Shown here piece after piece: positions 20,941 to 31,239 of a DNA stretch of 64,000 nucleotides. Numbering within the stretch: position 1 is the first letter of the stretch; each line of letters starts with the position of its first letter. The translations under genes were made by a program, and so were the position numbers. The notes beneath the pieces were generated by a model. The model ran no database searches, was not told where the DNA came from, and worked only from the letters and a program-made list of their open reading frames with translations. This DNA is from Loripinus fragilis (taxonomy: Eukaryota; Mollusca; Bivalvia; Lucinida; Lucinidae): assembly GCA_964019695.1 (NCBI GenBank), contig OZ026524.1:64177066-64241065 (forward strand), in the 5' to 3' direction.

Positions 20941-21565
20941 ATATTACATGTATTCTGCTTGTACTGCTTAATAAATCAAGAAAATATTACGGTATGCGAT
21001 GTGGTAAAACTAGCGTGATCATGACATGTAGTAGTGATACTTCAGCTAGCTGTTCCCTGGAAGTCCGCCATTTTGGAAATCTTCTCATCGAGTCTACCTC
21101 AGAAATCCAAATGTCTGTGACTTTTTTATTAGTGAACGAAAACATAAAGTGTGGGTAGTCATTTTCTTAGTTAGATCGTAACGAACATTTTGTTACTAAC
21201 TTTATTGTGATTTTCTAAAATTTTTCGTTTTTGTTCCTCGATCCTCCAGTTTCAGTACTGGAAGACAGAAACCTTATGCAACGTCATCGCATGTGCGAAT
21301 GACGTCATTTATTAATGTTTATGACGTCAAACGTGCAGAGAAGCGTTATGCTTGTTTCAAAATTGTAAATAATAAAACGAAAATAAATATGACATGCGTT
21401 TCATCTCATCGATTCCTTGGGTCACCTGTGGTCAGGAAAAAGCAGTTCCTGCTAAAGGGATTTATTTCCCTAGAGGAAATAAATCTTTTAAGGCGAAAAC
21501 AAATTACCGATTTTATTTGTTTGATAAATCATGGTATTTTCCCGCCAAACATGTAATATATGAAG

Positions 21566-21800
21566 TTAGTCAAGCTTGAGGCTGATTATGGAAAAATTTA
21601 CTCTCAGACATTGCTTTCATGTGCAAACATGGTCAGGAATTCTTTGCAAATGAGGAATGGCCATAGCAGTCACCAGAGTTGGAGAAAACCCTAACCTTCC
21701 AAGTATAATGAACAATAACTTGCCAGCATTCTAGGGAACAACTATAGTGATGTGTTTGCTCATAATTTAAATGCTCTACATGCTGTAATCAAACCAAAAT
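21566..21800 (+). pseudogene. Integrase C-terminal part of the copia-like element
   Basis: The frame resumes with 'LVKLEADYGKIYSQTLL' and 'NMVRNSLQMRNGHSSHQ', then 'NPNLPSIMNNNLPAF' after a shift. This is the continuation expected after the catalytic Glu. It contains stops and a frameshift and ends without a recognisable RT. Confidence 0.65.
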
Positions 21801-21962
21801 CAATGCATATGCTTAGTTCAACAAGTGTATTTCTCGTCTACTCGCAATTATTATTTGTTTTTAAGAACTAAATTGCCATTTATTCTCGAATATATTAAGA
21901 GCTTAATGCAGCCAGGAAGCTCATCCTTTTTTGAAGAATAGTCAAACCAAAACATTATATCT

Positions 21963-22030
21963 TTCACCGGACCATCTGTGAAGCAGCAAACTGAGCCGGT
22001 ACTGCCCAAAAGTTCCGGTACTTCTTTCTG
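21963..22030 (-). repeat. Fragment of a related DIRS terminal repeat
   Basis: 'gccggtactgcccaaaagtt' and 'ccggtacttctttctgc' match the DIRS right terminal repeat at 28467-28503 in the same orientation. The upstream part is more diverged. It ends exactly where a 36-bp palindrome begins, so it is the broken end of a second, older element. Confidence 0.75.
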
Positions 22031-22063
22031 CAATAACATATTTACGTAAATATGTTATTGCAG
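22028..22063. repeat. Perfect 36-bp palindrome
   Basis: Two 18-base arms ('ctgcaataacatatttac' and its exact reverse complement) without a loop. It sits at the junction of the DIRS terminal-repeat fragment and unrelated sequence. Confidence 0.95.
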
Positions 22064-22202
22064 TCATAGCTAACACATGTACGTTTAACGATTAGATGTT
22101 TTCACCAAAACACATGTAAAATATTGTGCACTATTCACGCATGAAAATGCAGAAAGATAATACGCAATATTGATGTGAATATTTATGTTGACGATAGGTC
22201 AT

Positions 22203-22388
22203 ATCTAAAAAAAATTTTATTAATTTTTATATTTATAAATGATACCTACGATACATCTAAATATTGCTCTCCGAGATTTACCCGACTAACCGCAGAAAGA
22301 AGTAAGGAACTTTTGGGCAGTACCGGCTTATATCACTTCACCGGGAGTCCGGGAAATAGGACAACCGGAAAACGAGATTCAATTTTCC
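22203..22388 (+). repeat. DIRS left (3') inverted terminal repeat
   Basis: It contains 'cctacgatacatctaaatat', 'ttttgggcagtaccggctta' and 'accgggagtccgggaaatag', all mirrored at 28407-28552. The outermost 43 bases (22203-22245, AT-rich) are unique to this end but reappear in reverse complement in the internal complementary region. Confidence 0.9.
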
Positions 22389-22429
22389 TGGCAAAAAAAA
22401 TGATAAACTGAGGGGAGGTGGTGGGAGTA

Positions 22430-22530
22430 TGATTTAGATGTATCGTAGGTATCATTCACAAATATAAAAATTAATATTTTTTTTTTTAGATTTGTTTCAT
22501 TTAACCTACGATACATCTAAATATTGCTGA
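22430..22530. repeat. DIRS internal complementary region
   Basis: Bases 22432-22490 are the reverse complement of the left terminus ('gatttagatgtatcgtaggt', 'atataaaaattaat'). Bases 22489-22528 are the reverse complement of the right terminus ('tttgtttcatttaacctacg', 'atacatctaaatattgct'). The two meet near 22489, giving the sequence expected at the joined ends of a circle. Confidence 0.9.
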
Positions 22531-22780
22531 TGAACACATTAATGGATGGTGGGCCCAGTAATTAAAACTTACCAAGCCATGGACAAAAGTTCACTTTGCC
22601 ATTAAGACATCGACGACCATGTACACAGGCTCACCAGCCTCACACCGCAATAATAACCCAAATTGGGTATTCAAGAATTTTGACCTTACATCTCCAAATT
22701 TTGACTTTAATAATACAACATCAAAAATCAAACATGTGTACAACACTTTTTACATATGTACAGAAACTGCAAATTTATAC

Positions 22781-23882
22781 TTATAGAACAGAAGTAACAG
22801 GCACAACAACTGCTTGTGCTGCCACTATAGGGCCAAGACTGGCCAGGCTACTTGCCATCACTGGGGTATCCCTCAGATAATATCTAATAAAAGAATTCTC
22901 TGAAGACCAAAACTGGCCTTCACAACATCATCAAGAGGAACTTTATTCGACCAGGCCCAATATGAGGACAAAGCCCTGACCTCATGAGCATTGGCTTGAA
23001 CCTGGTCCAAACTGTCTGTTCCACATGCCAACTTAATGGTTTGCACAATTCAACGAGAAATCGTGTCGCATGAAATTTCTTTCCCATACGAGTCTGAATG
23101 AGAAATAAATAATCTTTTACAACCCTTTCTCCTCTCCTCAACTCTGTTCAGATAGATTCTCAACGCTCTAACTGGACAAAGCAAAGGGTTAACATCCTGG
23201 CCACAAAGAGATGGCAAAGAAATAGGATCACTCAAGACTGAGGGCAGTTGATTCTTTGCTAAAAAAACAGGATATGTCATTAAATTGACTGACTGATCAG
23301 TAAAATGCAAGATAAGGCATGAATTTCACTTCTTCTGCGTCCTGAAGCCAGCGCAGTAAGAAACACAGTCTTGTATGTCAATTCTTTGAATCCACATGAT
23401 TCCAGGGGTTCAAAGGGTGTAGTATTCAAAGCAGTGAGAACTACAGCCAAATCCCATTTAGGAAAGTGGGGCTTTACTCTAGGGCCCTCAAGCTCAAAAC
23501 TCCTTACCACATCAGAAAGAATAGATTGATTGGAGAAATCCACATTTGAAATCTGTTTCAAAGTGGTAGAAATGGCTGAACGATAACCTTTAACTGTAGC
23601 TGGAGAAAAATTCTTATCATGTAACGAAATTAAGAATTCTCCAAAAATGTTCACAGATGGATTGAAGGGATCCACTTCCCGTCCGATGCACCAATCCAAC
23701 CAAGATTTCCACCTGTAATCATACAAATTGTTGGTGGAAGATCTTTTCGCGGAATAGATTCGTCTGGCAACTGATTCAGAAATGCCTGACGCTTGCATGC
23801 GTTGTTGCATAGCAACCAAGCGTGAAAACGGAACACTTGGGGGATGGGATGCAACATCCTTGATATTGGTTGATACAACAGA
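22781..23882 (-). pseudogene. Tyrosine recombinase domain of DIRS pol (broken)
   Basis: The N-terminal part shows 'DYRWKSWLDWCIGREVDPF' and 'ATVKGYRSAIS'. The first catalytic Arg lies in 'ALASGRRRSEIHAL' (about 23331-23370), the HxxR motif in 'NAHEVRAL' (22975-22986), and the nucleophile Tyr in 'SFIRYYLRD' (22877-22882). All four conserved positions survive, but they fall in different frames. There are shifts near 23815, 23300 and 22925, and a TGA at 23050-23052 where the family normally has Trp. In intact elements this enzyme integrates the circular cDNA. Confidence 0.9.
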
Positions 23883-23899
23883 TCTTCATTCCATGGAAG

Positions 23900-24745
23900 T
23901 CAGATTGCAGGAGCTACCAGAAGAGACAAGAGTAGAGGAAACCATGCTTGTCCTTCCCAAAGAGGAGCTACTAGGCATACTAAACATTCCCTTATCTGAA
24001 TTTTCCTGAGGCATGTCAGAATAAGAGGAAATGGAGGAAACGCATATGCCCACATTCCTATCCAGCTGAGACTCAGTGCATCTGTGGCATATGCCTCTGG
24101 CTCTAGAACAGGAGATACAAATAGAGGAAGTTTCCTGTTCAGATGTGTGGCAAACAGATCGATGTGTGGACTGCCCCAAACATGAAATATCTGAGACGCC
24201 ACTCTCTGATTGAGCGACCATTCTGTCTGAACAACTGCCCCTTTTCTCGATAGGCAGTCTGCTGAGGCATTCAGGCGGCCTGGTAGATACCTGGCCTTCA
24301 AATGGACCTTGTTCCTTGCACACCACTCTGCAGCTTCCACTGCTAGGTTGCACAAGGTCCAGGAATGAGTCCCCCCCTGTTTGTTTATGAAGGCTGCCAC
24401 AGTGGTGTTGTCCGTTGCCAGCAACACCGAATGACCCTTGATATGAACTGCAAAAGCCTGCAGAGCTAACAAGACTGCCTTCATTTCTAACACATTGATG
24501 TGTTGTTTCTTGTATATTATGGACCAAAAGCCTGAGGCCATGTGATTGTCCATATGAGCCCCCAGCCCTCCAAGCTCGAATCTGTGAAGAGATGGAGTTG
24601 AGGAGAAGGATGATGAAGGGGAGACATGGATGTCAAAAAGTCCAAATCCATCCATGGAGCGACTGCCGAGACAAACCACTGTCCTAGAAGAATATTGGTG
24701 TCCCACAAGGCAAGCCTTTGACACCACCTCTCTTTGAGTTCCCAC
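23900..24745 (-). pseudogene. RNase H and methylase-like domains of DIRS pol
   Basis: The frame continues pol after a one-base loss in a C run (24559-24563 on the plus strand). RNase H features are 'INVLEMKAVLLALQAF' (Glu), 'VLLATDNTTVAAFINKQGG' (Asp) and 'LPGRLNASADCLSR'. The following 'HIDLFATHLNRKLPLFVSP', 'YATDALSLSW' and 'APLWEGQAWFPLLL' match the domain that in DIRS elements lies between RNase H and the recombinase and is described as methyltransferase-like. A TGA at 23900-23902 ends the frame. The same frame stays open beyond it to about 23815, so the stop looks like a single mutation. Confidence 0.9.
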
Positions 24746-25932
24746 TTAAGAGATCTCTTGAAAGCTCTCCCTAGTGGTAGAAGACTGGCCATTGACTCCA
24801 TTTGACCTAGAATGGAGTATAATTGACGTGCTGAGGCTTGTCTGGTTCCCACTAGCTTGGCTAGAGCCTGTAGAATAGAGGCAATGTTGTCCTGAGATGG
24901 GCTGATAAGAGCTTGAGCCAGCTTGAATCTGGCCCCCAGGAAACAAAAATCCTGGACTGGAACTAGTTCTGACTTCTCCCAATTGGGAATGAAGCCTAGG
25001 TCCAGAATAATCTTCAGAAGCCTTCTGCTTTGAAGCCATGACAGGGTTTCTGAGACAGAAGGTTGTAACCAATCGTCCAGGTAAGCGTGAACCCGAATAC
25101 CTAGTAGGCGCCTCACGTGCCTGAGTACTGTTTTTAACATCCGAGTAAACACATACGGACTGACATTCAGGCCAAAAGCTAAGGTTCGGAACTGGTAGAC
25201 CTTGCCTTCGAAAACAAAACGAAGACAGCGACGTGATCGATGGTGAATGCCGATATGAAAATATGCATCTCGGAGATCCAGACTCGTTACCCAATCTCCT
25301 ATCTGAAGTGCTAACCTGATTGAATTCAATGTCTCCATTTTGAAATGAGGACAGAGAACAAACTGATTCAGACGAGACAGGTCTATCACTGGTCGCCATC
25401 CTTCTGTCCTCTTCTGGACTAGAAAAATGCGACTGAAGAAGCCTCTCTTTGGATGCATACTTGTTACTTCTTCGATTGCTCTTTTCTGTAGTAGAGACTC
25501 CACCTCTCCTTTCAAGATCTCCATCTTGACAGGATCTTTTGGCATGCGAGTGCACCACTTTGGTGGAGAAAGAAGCAGTCTTGGCAGGGCACGAAATTGT
25601 ATGCGATACCAACTTCGGACGACAGAAAGTGTCCAAACATCTGAAGTAATTTTTTCCCAGGCCTTAAGGAATAAAGAAATTCTTCCTCCTGTTGGCAGGT
25701 CTGATCTTGGGACCTGCTTTTGGCGCAAGCTGTGCATGTTTACGCCCTGCAAAACAGCCTGGGAACCGAAGTGGGCACCCCTATGGGGCATTGGCCCTAG
25801 GAGCCTTGCCTCTCCTAGGACCCTTATTTTGACCTGGATTCCCTGGATTTCTCCTAGGAGGCCTCTGAGGAGGATACTGCCTGCCTTGGGGAACACTGGA
25901 GGTTCTAGTGGCATTAGGACCAACAAAGACAT
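24517..25932 (-). CDS. DIRS pol: reverse transcriptase and start of RNase H
   Basis: 471 codons, open throughout. The RT motifs in order are 'SRIFLVQKRTEGWRPVIDLS', 'VTSLDLRDAYFHIGI' (catalytic Asp), 'LAFGLNVSPYVFTRML', 'HAYLDDWL' (catalytic YLDD box, 25066-25083) and 'LGFIPNWEKSELVP'. The first RNase H motif 'LFTDSSLEGWG' follows. The frame then leaves the correct phase at the C run 24559-24563 and stops about 16 codons later. It overlaps the end of gag by 152 bases in another frame, which implies frameshifting or internal initiation in an active element. Confidence 0.95.
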   Translation of the reverse strand: MSLLVLMPLEPPVFPKAGSILLRGLLGEIQGIQVKIRVLGEARLLGPMPHRGAHFGSQAVLQGVNMHSLRQKQVPRSDLPTGGRISLFLKAWEKITSDVWTLSVVRSWYRIQFRALPRLLLSPPKWCTRMPKDPVKMEILKGEVESLLQKRAIEEVTSMHPKRGFFSRIFLVQKRTEGWRPVIDLSRLNQFVLCPHFKMETLNSIRLALQIGDWVTSLDLRDAYFHIGIHHRSRRCLRFVFEGKVYQFRTLAFGLNVSPYVFTRMLKTVLRHVRRLLGIRVHAYLDDWLQPSVSETLSWLQSRRLLKIILDLGFIPNWEKSELVPVQDFCFLGARFKLAQALISPSQDNIASILQALAKLVGTRQASARQLYSILGQMESMASLLPLGRAFKRSLKWELKERWCQRLALWDTNILLGQWFVSAVAPWMDLDFLTSMSPLHHPSPQLHLFTDSSLEGWGLIWTITWPQAFGP

Positions 25933-28119
25933 TTAGACCCCCATATGTAGGTTTAGTAGTGGTTTCAGTCACTTTAGGACTCTTTTTCTTAAAACCTGAT
26001 GACTGGGGTTTACTAGCACCCACCACTGCCATCTGAAGAGACTTATGAGCGAGTCCCTCCTTGTAATGCTTAACAATTTCTGGAAACTTTTCTCCAAAAA
26101 TGGTTGAAGATTCAATGGGTTGTACACGCAACGATTGCTTGATATCAAAAACTAAGTCAGTCACGGCTAAACAGGCATCTCTTTGCGCCAAAAGAGGACC
26201 AGATGAAAGTCTACACAATATTTCAATTAGATGAGACTGGGAAACAGCTACTGCTTGAAGGTAGCGTGAAACTTCCAGCAAATCATCCTTTGACAAAGAA
26301 TCCTGTTGCATAGTCTTAAGCGTTCCACAAAGGAATAGCTCTGAGTGAGATGCAACCTGCATTGCTGTTCTGGCCAACTTTTCCCAGTTCTCTAAAGTTG
26401 AAAATTGAACAGACTGAGAAAAAAGAACCGAAGAACCTTGCTTCATCACATCTTTTAATCCCAGATTAACTGACGGAGGGTCATCATTAAATACAGGATT
26501 TAAAGACTCATAAGAAGAGGGCTGAAAAATCTTTGGTTTAGAATTCAGCGCAACAAAAGAGCCTGATTTAAAACCCTTAGGATAAGAGGGAAGTGGTGCC
26601 ATTGGAACCTCTTCCTCCCCTTTCAAACGTTTACTCATTCTTGACAGGGAGACAGACACACTGTTAGACTGCGGAAGTGCTAATGATGTCTCTACATTCT
26701 GCTCTGGATCCTTAAAAAATTCCAGAGCAGATGCTCCAACAGTCTTATGTTTGGCTTCTGGAGTAGGACAAATAGCCGACCCAAGCCTGGAGCAAAGCTT
26801 AGAGATGGCCTCTTTGCAAGAAAGTGACTCCTTAGGAGACTCTTCCTCTTTCTCTTCATGTGACAGGTCTGAGTCCCCTATTGTCTTATTTCCCCCAACA
26901 TGAAGCTGAAGTTGCTCCGAGTCCGACTCATTATCTTGCGACTTGTGGCCAGAGAGCGATCTCCCGGCTCCCACCCCGGTAACTGTGACTTTCCCAGCTG
27001 CCGCCTTAGTGGGAGTAGATGAAAATTTGTCAAGTCTATTTGACAATTCTTTCAACATTTGACCCTGTTGTTCTACTAAAGTTGTCAAAGTAGAAAACGC
27101 AGGGTTGTCTCTTCGCCTAGAAACAGAACGAGACCTATGGAGTCTTTCTCGTCTTAGGCCTCTATTCCTGATTCGAGGTGACCTTGACCTAGGTGACCTT
27201 GACCTAGGTGACCTAGATCTAGGTGACCTTGACCTCGGTGATCTGAACCTAGGTGACCTAGACCTAGGAAGCCTCAATCTAGGTGACCTTGACCTAAACC
27301 TAGATGACCTAGATCTAGACCTATGGTACCTAGAATGCCTTGAATGACCCAGCCTAGAACTAGCAGACCTAGACTGATGTCTAGATTTGCGTTTATTTCG
27401 CTTGTCATGTCTTGATCTTCCTCTAGAAGACGAAGATCTTTCATCAGAAGACAACGACCTAGACCTATGTCTATGACGTTTACTCCTTTGGTTGCTATCA
27501 CTAGGTGATCTGTTGGACCTTTGAATGGCATACTGCCTAGGCACAGGGCGAGTGTGCACAGTGACAGTTTCCATTGGAGAAACGGACCTATTACTATAAA
27601 ACGAACCCTCAGGAGAAGCACTTTTCCTAGGAGGATTAGTCAAATGAGCTGGAGTAACATTATTACCAGGAGCCTGAAGGACCAAATTGCTATCAAGCTC
27701 GCGGTTGTTGTCTTGCTCTACCAACCTTGTGATAGTGTTTGCCGATACTAGATCACTATCACTAGGCAGGGAAACAATCAACCCAGGACCTTGTGCAGGA
27801 GCCTGGGATGATATGACAGTTGACAAACTCTTTTCAGGACCTTTTTCAGGAGCCTGGGAAAGAGAGTGTCTGGACTTCAGAGCAGATCTTGCCTGGGCCG
27901 CTCTGTGCAAACATTTATCAAATTTTCTCCAAAGATCTTCTGACCAATTTGTGCACACTTCACATGGGGAGTTACGTGAACAAGCATAGCCCGGCAAGAC
28001 CTACAAAATACATGACTATCCCAGTAAGGCATTATCTTACCGCACTTACCCGTTAACCCAGGGCATCTCTTGTTGGATGGATTACTTCCTATCCAGTCAT
28101 CCTCAAACATTAAATCCAA
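25781..28119 (-). pseudogene. DIRS gag with an SR-like Arg/Ser domain
   Basis: The long frame (27997-25781, 738 codons) lacks the true N-terminus. That lies upstream in another frame starting near 28110-28119. The N-terminal Cys-rich finger typical of DIRS Gag ('CPGLTGKCG', 'SHVFCRSC', then 'CSRNSPCEVCTNW') is split by a shift near 27985. Residues about 168-300 (27490-27100) are packed with Arg-Ser dipeptides in tandem 'RSRSP' repeats, unlike an ordinary Gag and like an SR splicing-factor domain. The middle is acidic, and the C-terminus is basic and rich in Pro, Gly and Arg. It overlaps pol by 152 bases. Confidence 0.85.
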
Positions 28120-28406
28120 TATCCTAATTCAGGAAAGTCCCACAAGGGCGTCAGTAGACGAATAAGACGGAAAAGAAAAAAATTCTTTTACCTGAAAAAG
28201 TCACGAAAATATGTTACAATACGTAAAGAAACGTAAATTAACTTCAACGAAGTGAAAATAGCATAAAAAAATAATGCAAAAGAAAGAAACAGATATAGTG
28301 AATAACTGCGAGCGGATGAAACCAGCGGGATACCCTACAAAACGGCTACAAAAACTCTGTGAATTTTCTTCTGTCAGAAATCGTGCTTTATGGCTGCCGC
28401 AGAAAG

Positions 28407-28565
28407 GTAAATTGAATCTCGTTTTACGGTTGTCCTATTTCCCGGACTCCCGGTGAAGTGATATAAGCCGGTACTGCCCAAAAGTTCCGGTACTTCTTTC
28501 TGCGGTTAGTCGGGTAAATCTCGGAGAGCAATATTTAGATGTATCGTAGGTTTAATGAAACAAAT
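28407..28565 (-). repeat. DIRS right (5') inverted terminal repeat
   Basis: The mirror of 22246-22388. It holds 'atttcccggactcccggtga', 'gccggtactgcccaaaagtt' and 'agcaatatttagatgtatcg'. The last 13 bases (to about 28565) are unique to this end and appear in the internal complementary region. The gag and pol promoter is expected here, upstream of 28119. Confidence 0.9.
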
Positions 28566-30425
28566 TTATGTGTTTACTACTGATACTGTGTGCAGGCACA
28601 AAATTAGCACGTAGACAGGGTGGTGGCCAAGGTGACGTTGATATGTTACGTTGACACCACGTTGCTCGACGTTTTCCTGGAATTTCAGAGAGAATAAGTA
28701 TCAGTATTTGTAAACTTCGAAACTATCTAGATTGCGTGACCTCAAAGGGAAAGGGGCAACGGATCTAGATGTTTTGGCTACGTTAGCGTCGCAAACCAGA
28801 ATGACGTTAAAATAGCGCACTGTATATTTTGTACCGTAGTGCGTGGGTTTATTCGTTTATACATTTGAGGTCTTTTGTTTAGTGCTGACACAGGTCGGTC
28901 GCTACAAATACTTTTCGGTTTCACAAATTTAGGGTCAGGATATCCGAAAACAGATCCATCCTGACCACATGGGAGCCGTTAGCCGTACACCCATGGGTGA
29001 GGGCTAATCGCGCGCTTATAGTGTTAGGCAGGCTGGAGTTTTTAAAAAGGATCACTAAGAACTTTTTATTTTATGACCATGAAAACGAACAACTCCACTA
29101 GACACAGCAGAGAGAAATTGAGCAACCAATATTCTATTAGTAGATTATTTTTTACAGAATTGTCTCTGGGTGTCCCCTCTGACGTTAGGTGAAGTAAGCT
29201 GTGAAGCCAACAGTTCTTAAATCTAAGGGCACAGAACCTAGCTGCTACCCTTAGACCACTGACAGAGTGGGAAAGGTTTCGATTAGAGTTATAAAAATCC
29301 AACGTTGTCAATATCGAGTAACACACCGAGAAAATTGTAACAGCCCAAATGCTAGGATCACTTATTATCAAAAAGTGATCATAGACTGACCCAAAGGTCA
29401 AGATCACGCGCGCGCAAAAATATATAAAAGAAAAACTGGCCAAGTGTCTGTAGTACACGGTGAAGAAAGATTACACGTAAATCCAGATCAAATCAGGTGG
29501 TAAAACCGCTAAATAGTGAATGGAAGTTTCGCGAATCGCGTTCAATAGAGTTTTTTTGTGCAGAAACGGTAGAACAAAAGCGCTCATAGTACAAGTTCAT
29601 TCGATGTATATGTAAATTGTTTTTTTTTACGTTTCTTATTTCTGTCTAGTTGAGGTACGTCTAAAATCTAAAACAGGACACTCTAAGATTGATTCCTGTA
29701 GAAACTATCTTAGAGTGGAAACTTACTTAAATATAGGATGGTCAACTAGTCAGAAATAATAACGTAGGTATCGTCTTTGTAAAATTGCTGTGATGTTGAT
29801 GTTTTTAGTACATAAAGTACTTGAAAGCCGTTACTAGTTGCGTGCATCATTTTTCCCTGGTAGCATTGTCAATGCATAAAGGGGTCTTCCAAGAAAATTT
29901 TCCCTCTTCCGTCTTGACCGTCTTTATGACGAAACAAATACTTATCATTTAGAGTCTTCTCTTGGTTCAAGTGGCCCTTACAGCTTACGGAAGGACCTCC
30001 AATGTCCGTTGTCTCCACATTGAAAACACCTGTCAGTTGTACTTCCTGTTGTTACAATGAATGTCCAATGGTGACTGAAAAAGTAGCAGTTTCTGAGTCA
30101 CCCATCTTATGAAAGCACGTTTGAACGATCTGCTATTCAAGGCTTCGATAATTAAAAATTAACCTATCTTCTCTTTATACACCTGTCGTCACGTGCTATT
30201 AAAGATTCACGTGGAATTCATTTTTATAAGGAATACAACTCACGTGAAACTATTTAATGCTTTTATCTAGTCTTGGTGTACAATAAAACCACTTACAAGC
30301 GCCCATTCTCTTCTTTACCTTAAAACGCCGTGCAAACAAATATAAATTTCATACTCACAGACCAATCAGCTGCCCCGCGAGGAAGAGATCAGAACGCAGA
30401 CTTCCATACGACATCAAGAACACAA
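28566..30425. other. Non-coding stretch, no gene supported
   Basis: A 130-residue minus-strand frame (29066-29458) is hydrophobic, resembles no family I know and has no splice or promoter support, so I leave it uncalled. Three CACGTG palindromes at 30190, 30208 and 30241, with 'tttataagg' between the second and third, are the only regulatory-looking cluster. Confidence 0.4.
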
Positions 30426-30670
30426 ATGGGCCTCGTTGCGAGAAAACCTGTCTTCGGTGTGTCCGACAAAGCAAGTTTCAAACCAGTCTCCTCAGCTACA
30501 GAGACTAGCTAGAAAATTGAAGTTTCACCTGTAGCAAGTTTACATATGATTCTTTCTTAAAGGCGAATAACAAAGGCGCTGATCAGACTGCGCGGATATG
30601 CAGGCTGGTCTGCGCGTGTGTTGTTCGCAAACCCCCGAAGACAGGTTTTCTCGCATCGAGGCCCAAATAA
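30426..30670. mobile_element. MITE of about 240 bp with 'gggcctcg' TIRs
   Basis: 'gggcctcgttgcgagaaaac' plus 'ctgtcttcgg' at 30428-30460 is mirrored by 'gaagacaggttttctcgcat' plus 'cgaggccc' at 30635-30667. The interior includes the 'gatcagactgcgcg' hairpin word. Confidence 0.75.
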
Positions 30671-30712
30671 GATAAAGCAACCAGCTTCTTCAGCAATTTG
30701 ATTACAAAACTT

Positions 30713-31130
30713 ATGCCCGGATCCAGAAAGTTTTGTTAGAGGGGATCCTATTCAGAAAACTTTTTACTAGTTGAAGAGGGAAGAGAGGATCCAAAATACC
30801 ACTAATAGCGGTATTATATTTCAAAAACATAAACTTCATTTATTCTGCTGATTCAACTTTTCGAATAATCAGCAGAATAAATTTTAATAGAGCTGAACCC
30901 GCATGCTACAGAACTAATTTTCTCTGCGCCATTTCCATTGAACAAAATGGTTTTTGGTGCATACAGTAGTACTGCGCGTAATTCGATTCTCGAATTGTGG
31001 CGGAATTTCTCGAATGGTCAAAGGTGTAGTTCTCGAGAGACGTAGTTCTCCGGCTTGAAGAGCGAGCCAGTCGGTCAGTTAGTGAGCACACGATACAAGA
31101 TTCCACAATACAATCACATTTGCAATTTAG
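30713..31130. other. GGATCC-family MITE fragment and a 50-bp hairpin
   Basis: Bases 30713-30812 match the GGATCC MITE family ('ggatccagaaagttttgtt', 'gagaggatccaaa'). At 30836-30884 'tttattctgctgatt' is mirrored by 'aatcagcagaataaa'. The rest is featureless. Confidence 0.5.
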
Positions 31131-31239
31131 AAATTGTGTTATCAAATTTCTGAAATTTCATTAAGTCGTGTCAATGCTATATATAAATGACGTTATCTGG
31201 TGACGTGACTCAGAATAAGCCTGAATCAACGGCTCGATG

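Larger units (their letters stand above)
18300..21800 (+). mobile_element. Dead copia-like LTR retrotransposon with nested insertions
   Basis: In order on the plus strand I can read a gag tail, a zinc-knuckle-like segment, an aspartic protease active site, a pre-integrase HHCC-like segment and an integrase core. The integrase lies upstream of where any reverse transcriptase would be, which is the Ty1/copia order. RT and RNase H are missing, and no LTRs could be found. The coding parts are split by at least four palindromic insertions (18893-19252, about 19440-19595, 19966-20304, 20453-21565) and by many stops and frameshifts. Confidence 0.7.
22203..28565 (-). mobile_element. DIRS-type tyrosine-recombinase retrotransposon, near full length
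   Basis: A 6.4-kb element transcribed leftward. Gag (28119-25781) overlaps pol (25932-22781), and pol carries RT, RNase H, a methylase-like domain and a tyrosine recombinase. The terminal repeats are inverted (22246-22388 against 28407-28552). An internal complementary region at 22430-22530 contains the reverse complements of both extreme ends side by side, the hallmark of DIRS replication through a circular intermediate. No target duplication is expected or seen. A handful of frameshifts and two nonsense codons make this copy non-autonomous. Confidence 0.95.

Noticed and set aside
27105..27347. Plus-strand frame with repeated 'GDLDL'
   Set aside because: Antisense shadow of the Arg/Ser repeats of the DIRS Gag.
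29066..29458. 130-codon minus-strand frame
   Set aside because: Hydrophobic composition typical of AT-rich DNA, no recognised domain, no promoter, splice or polyadenylation support.
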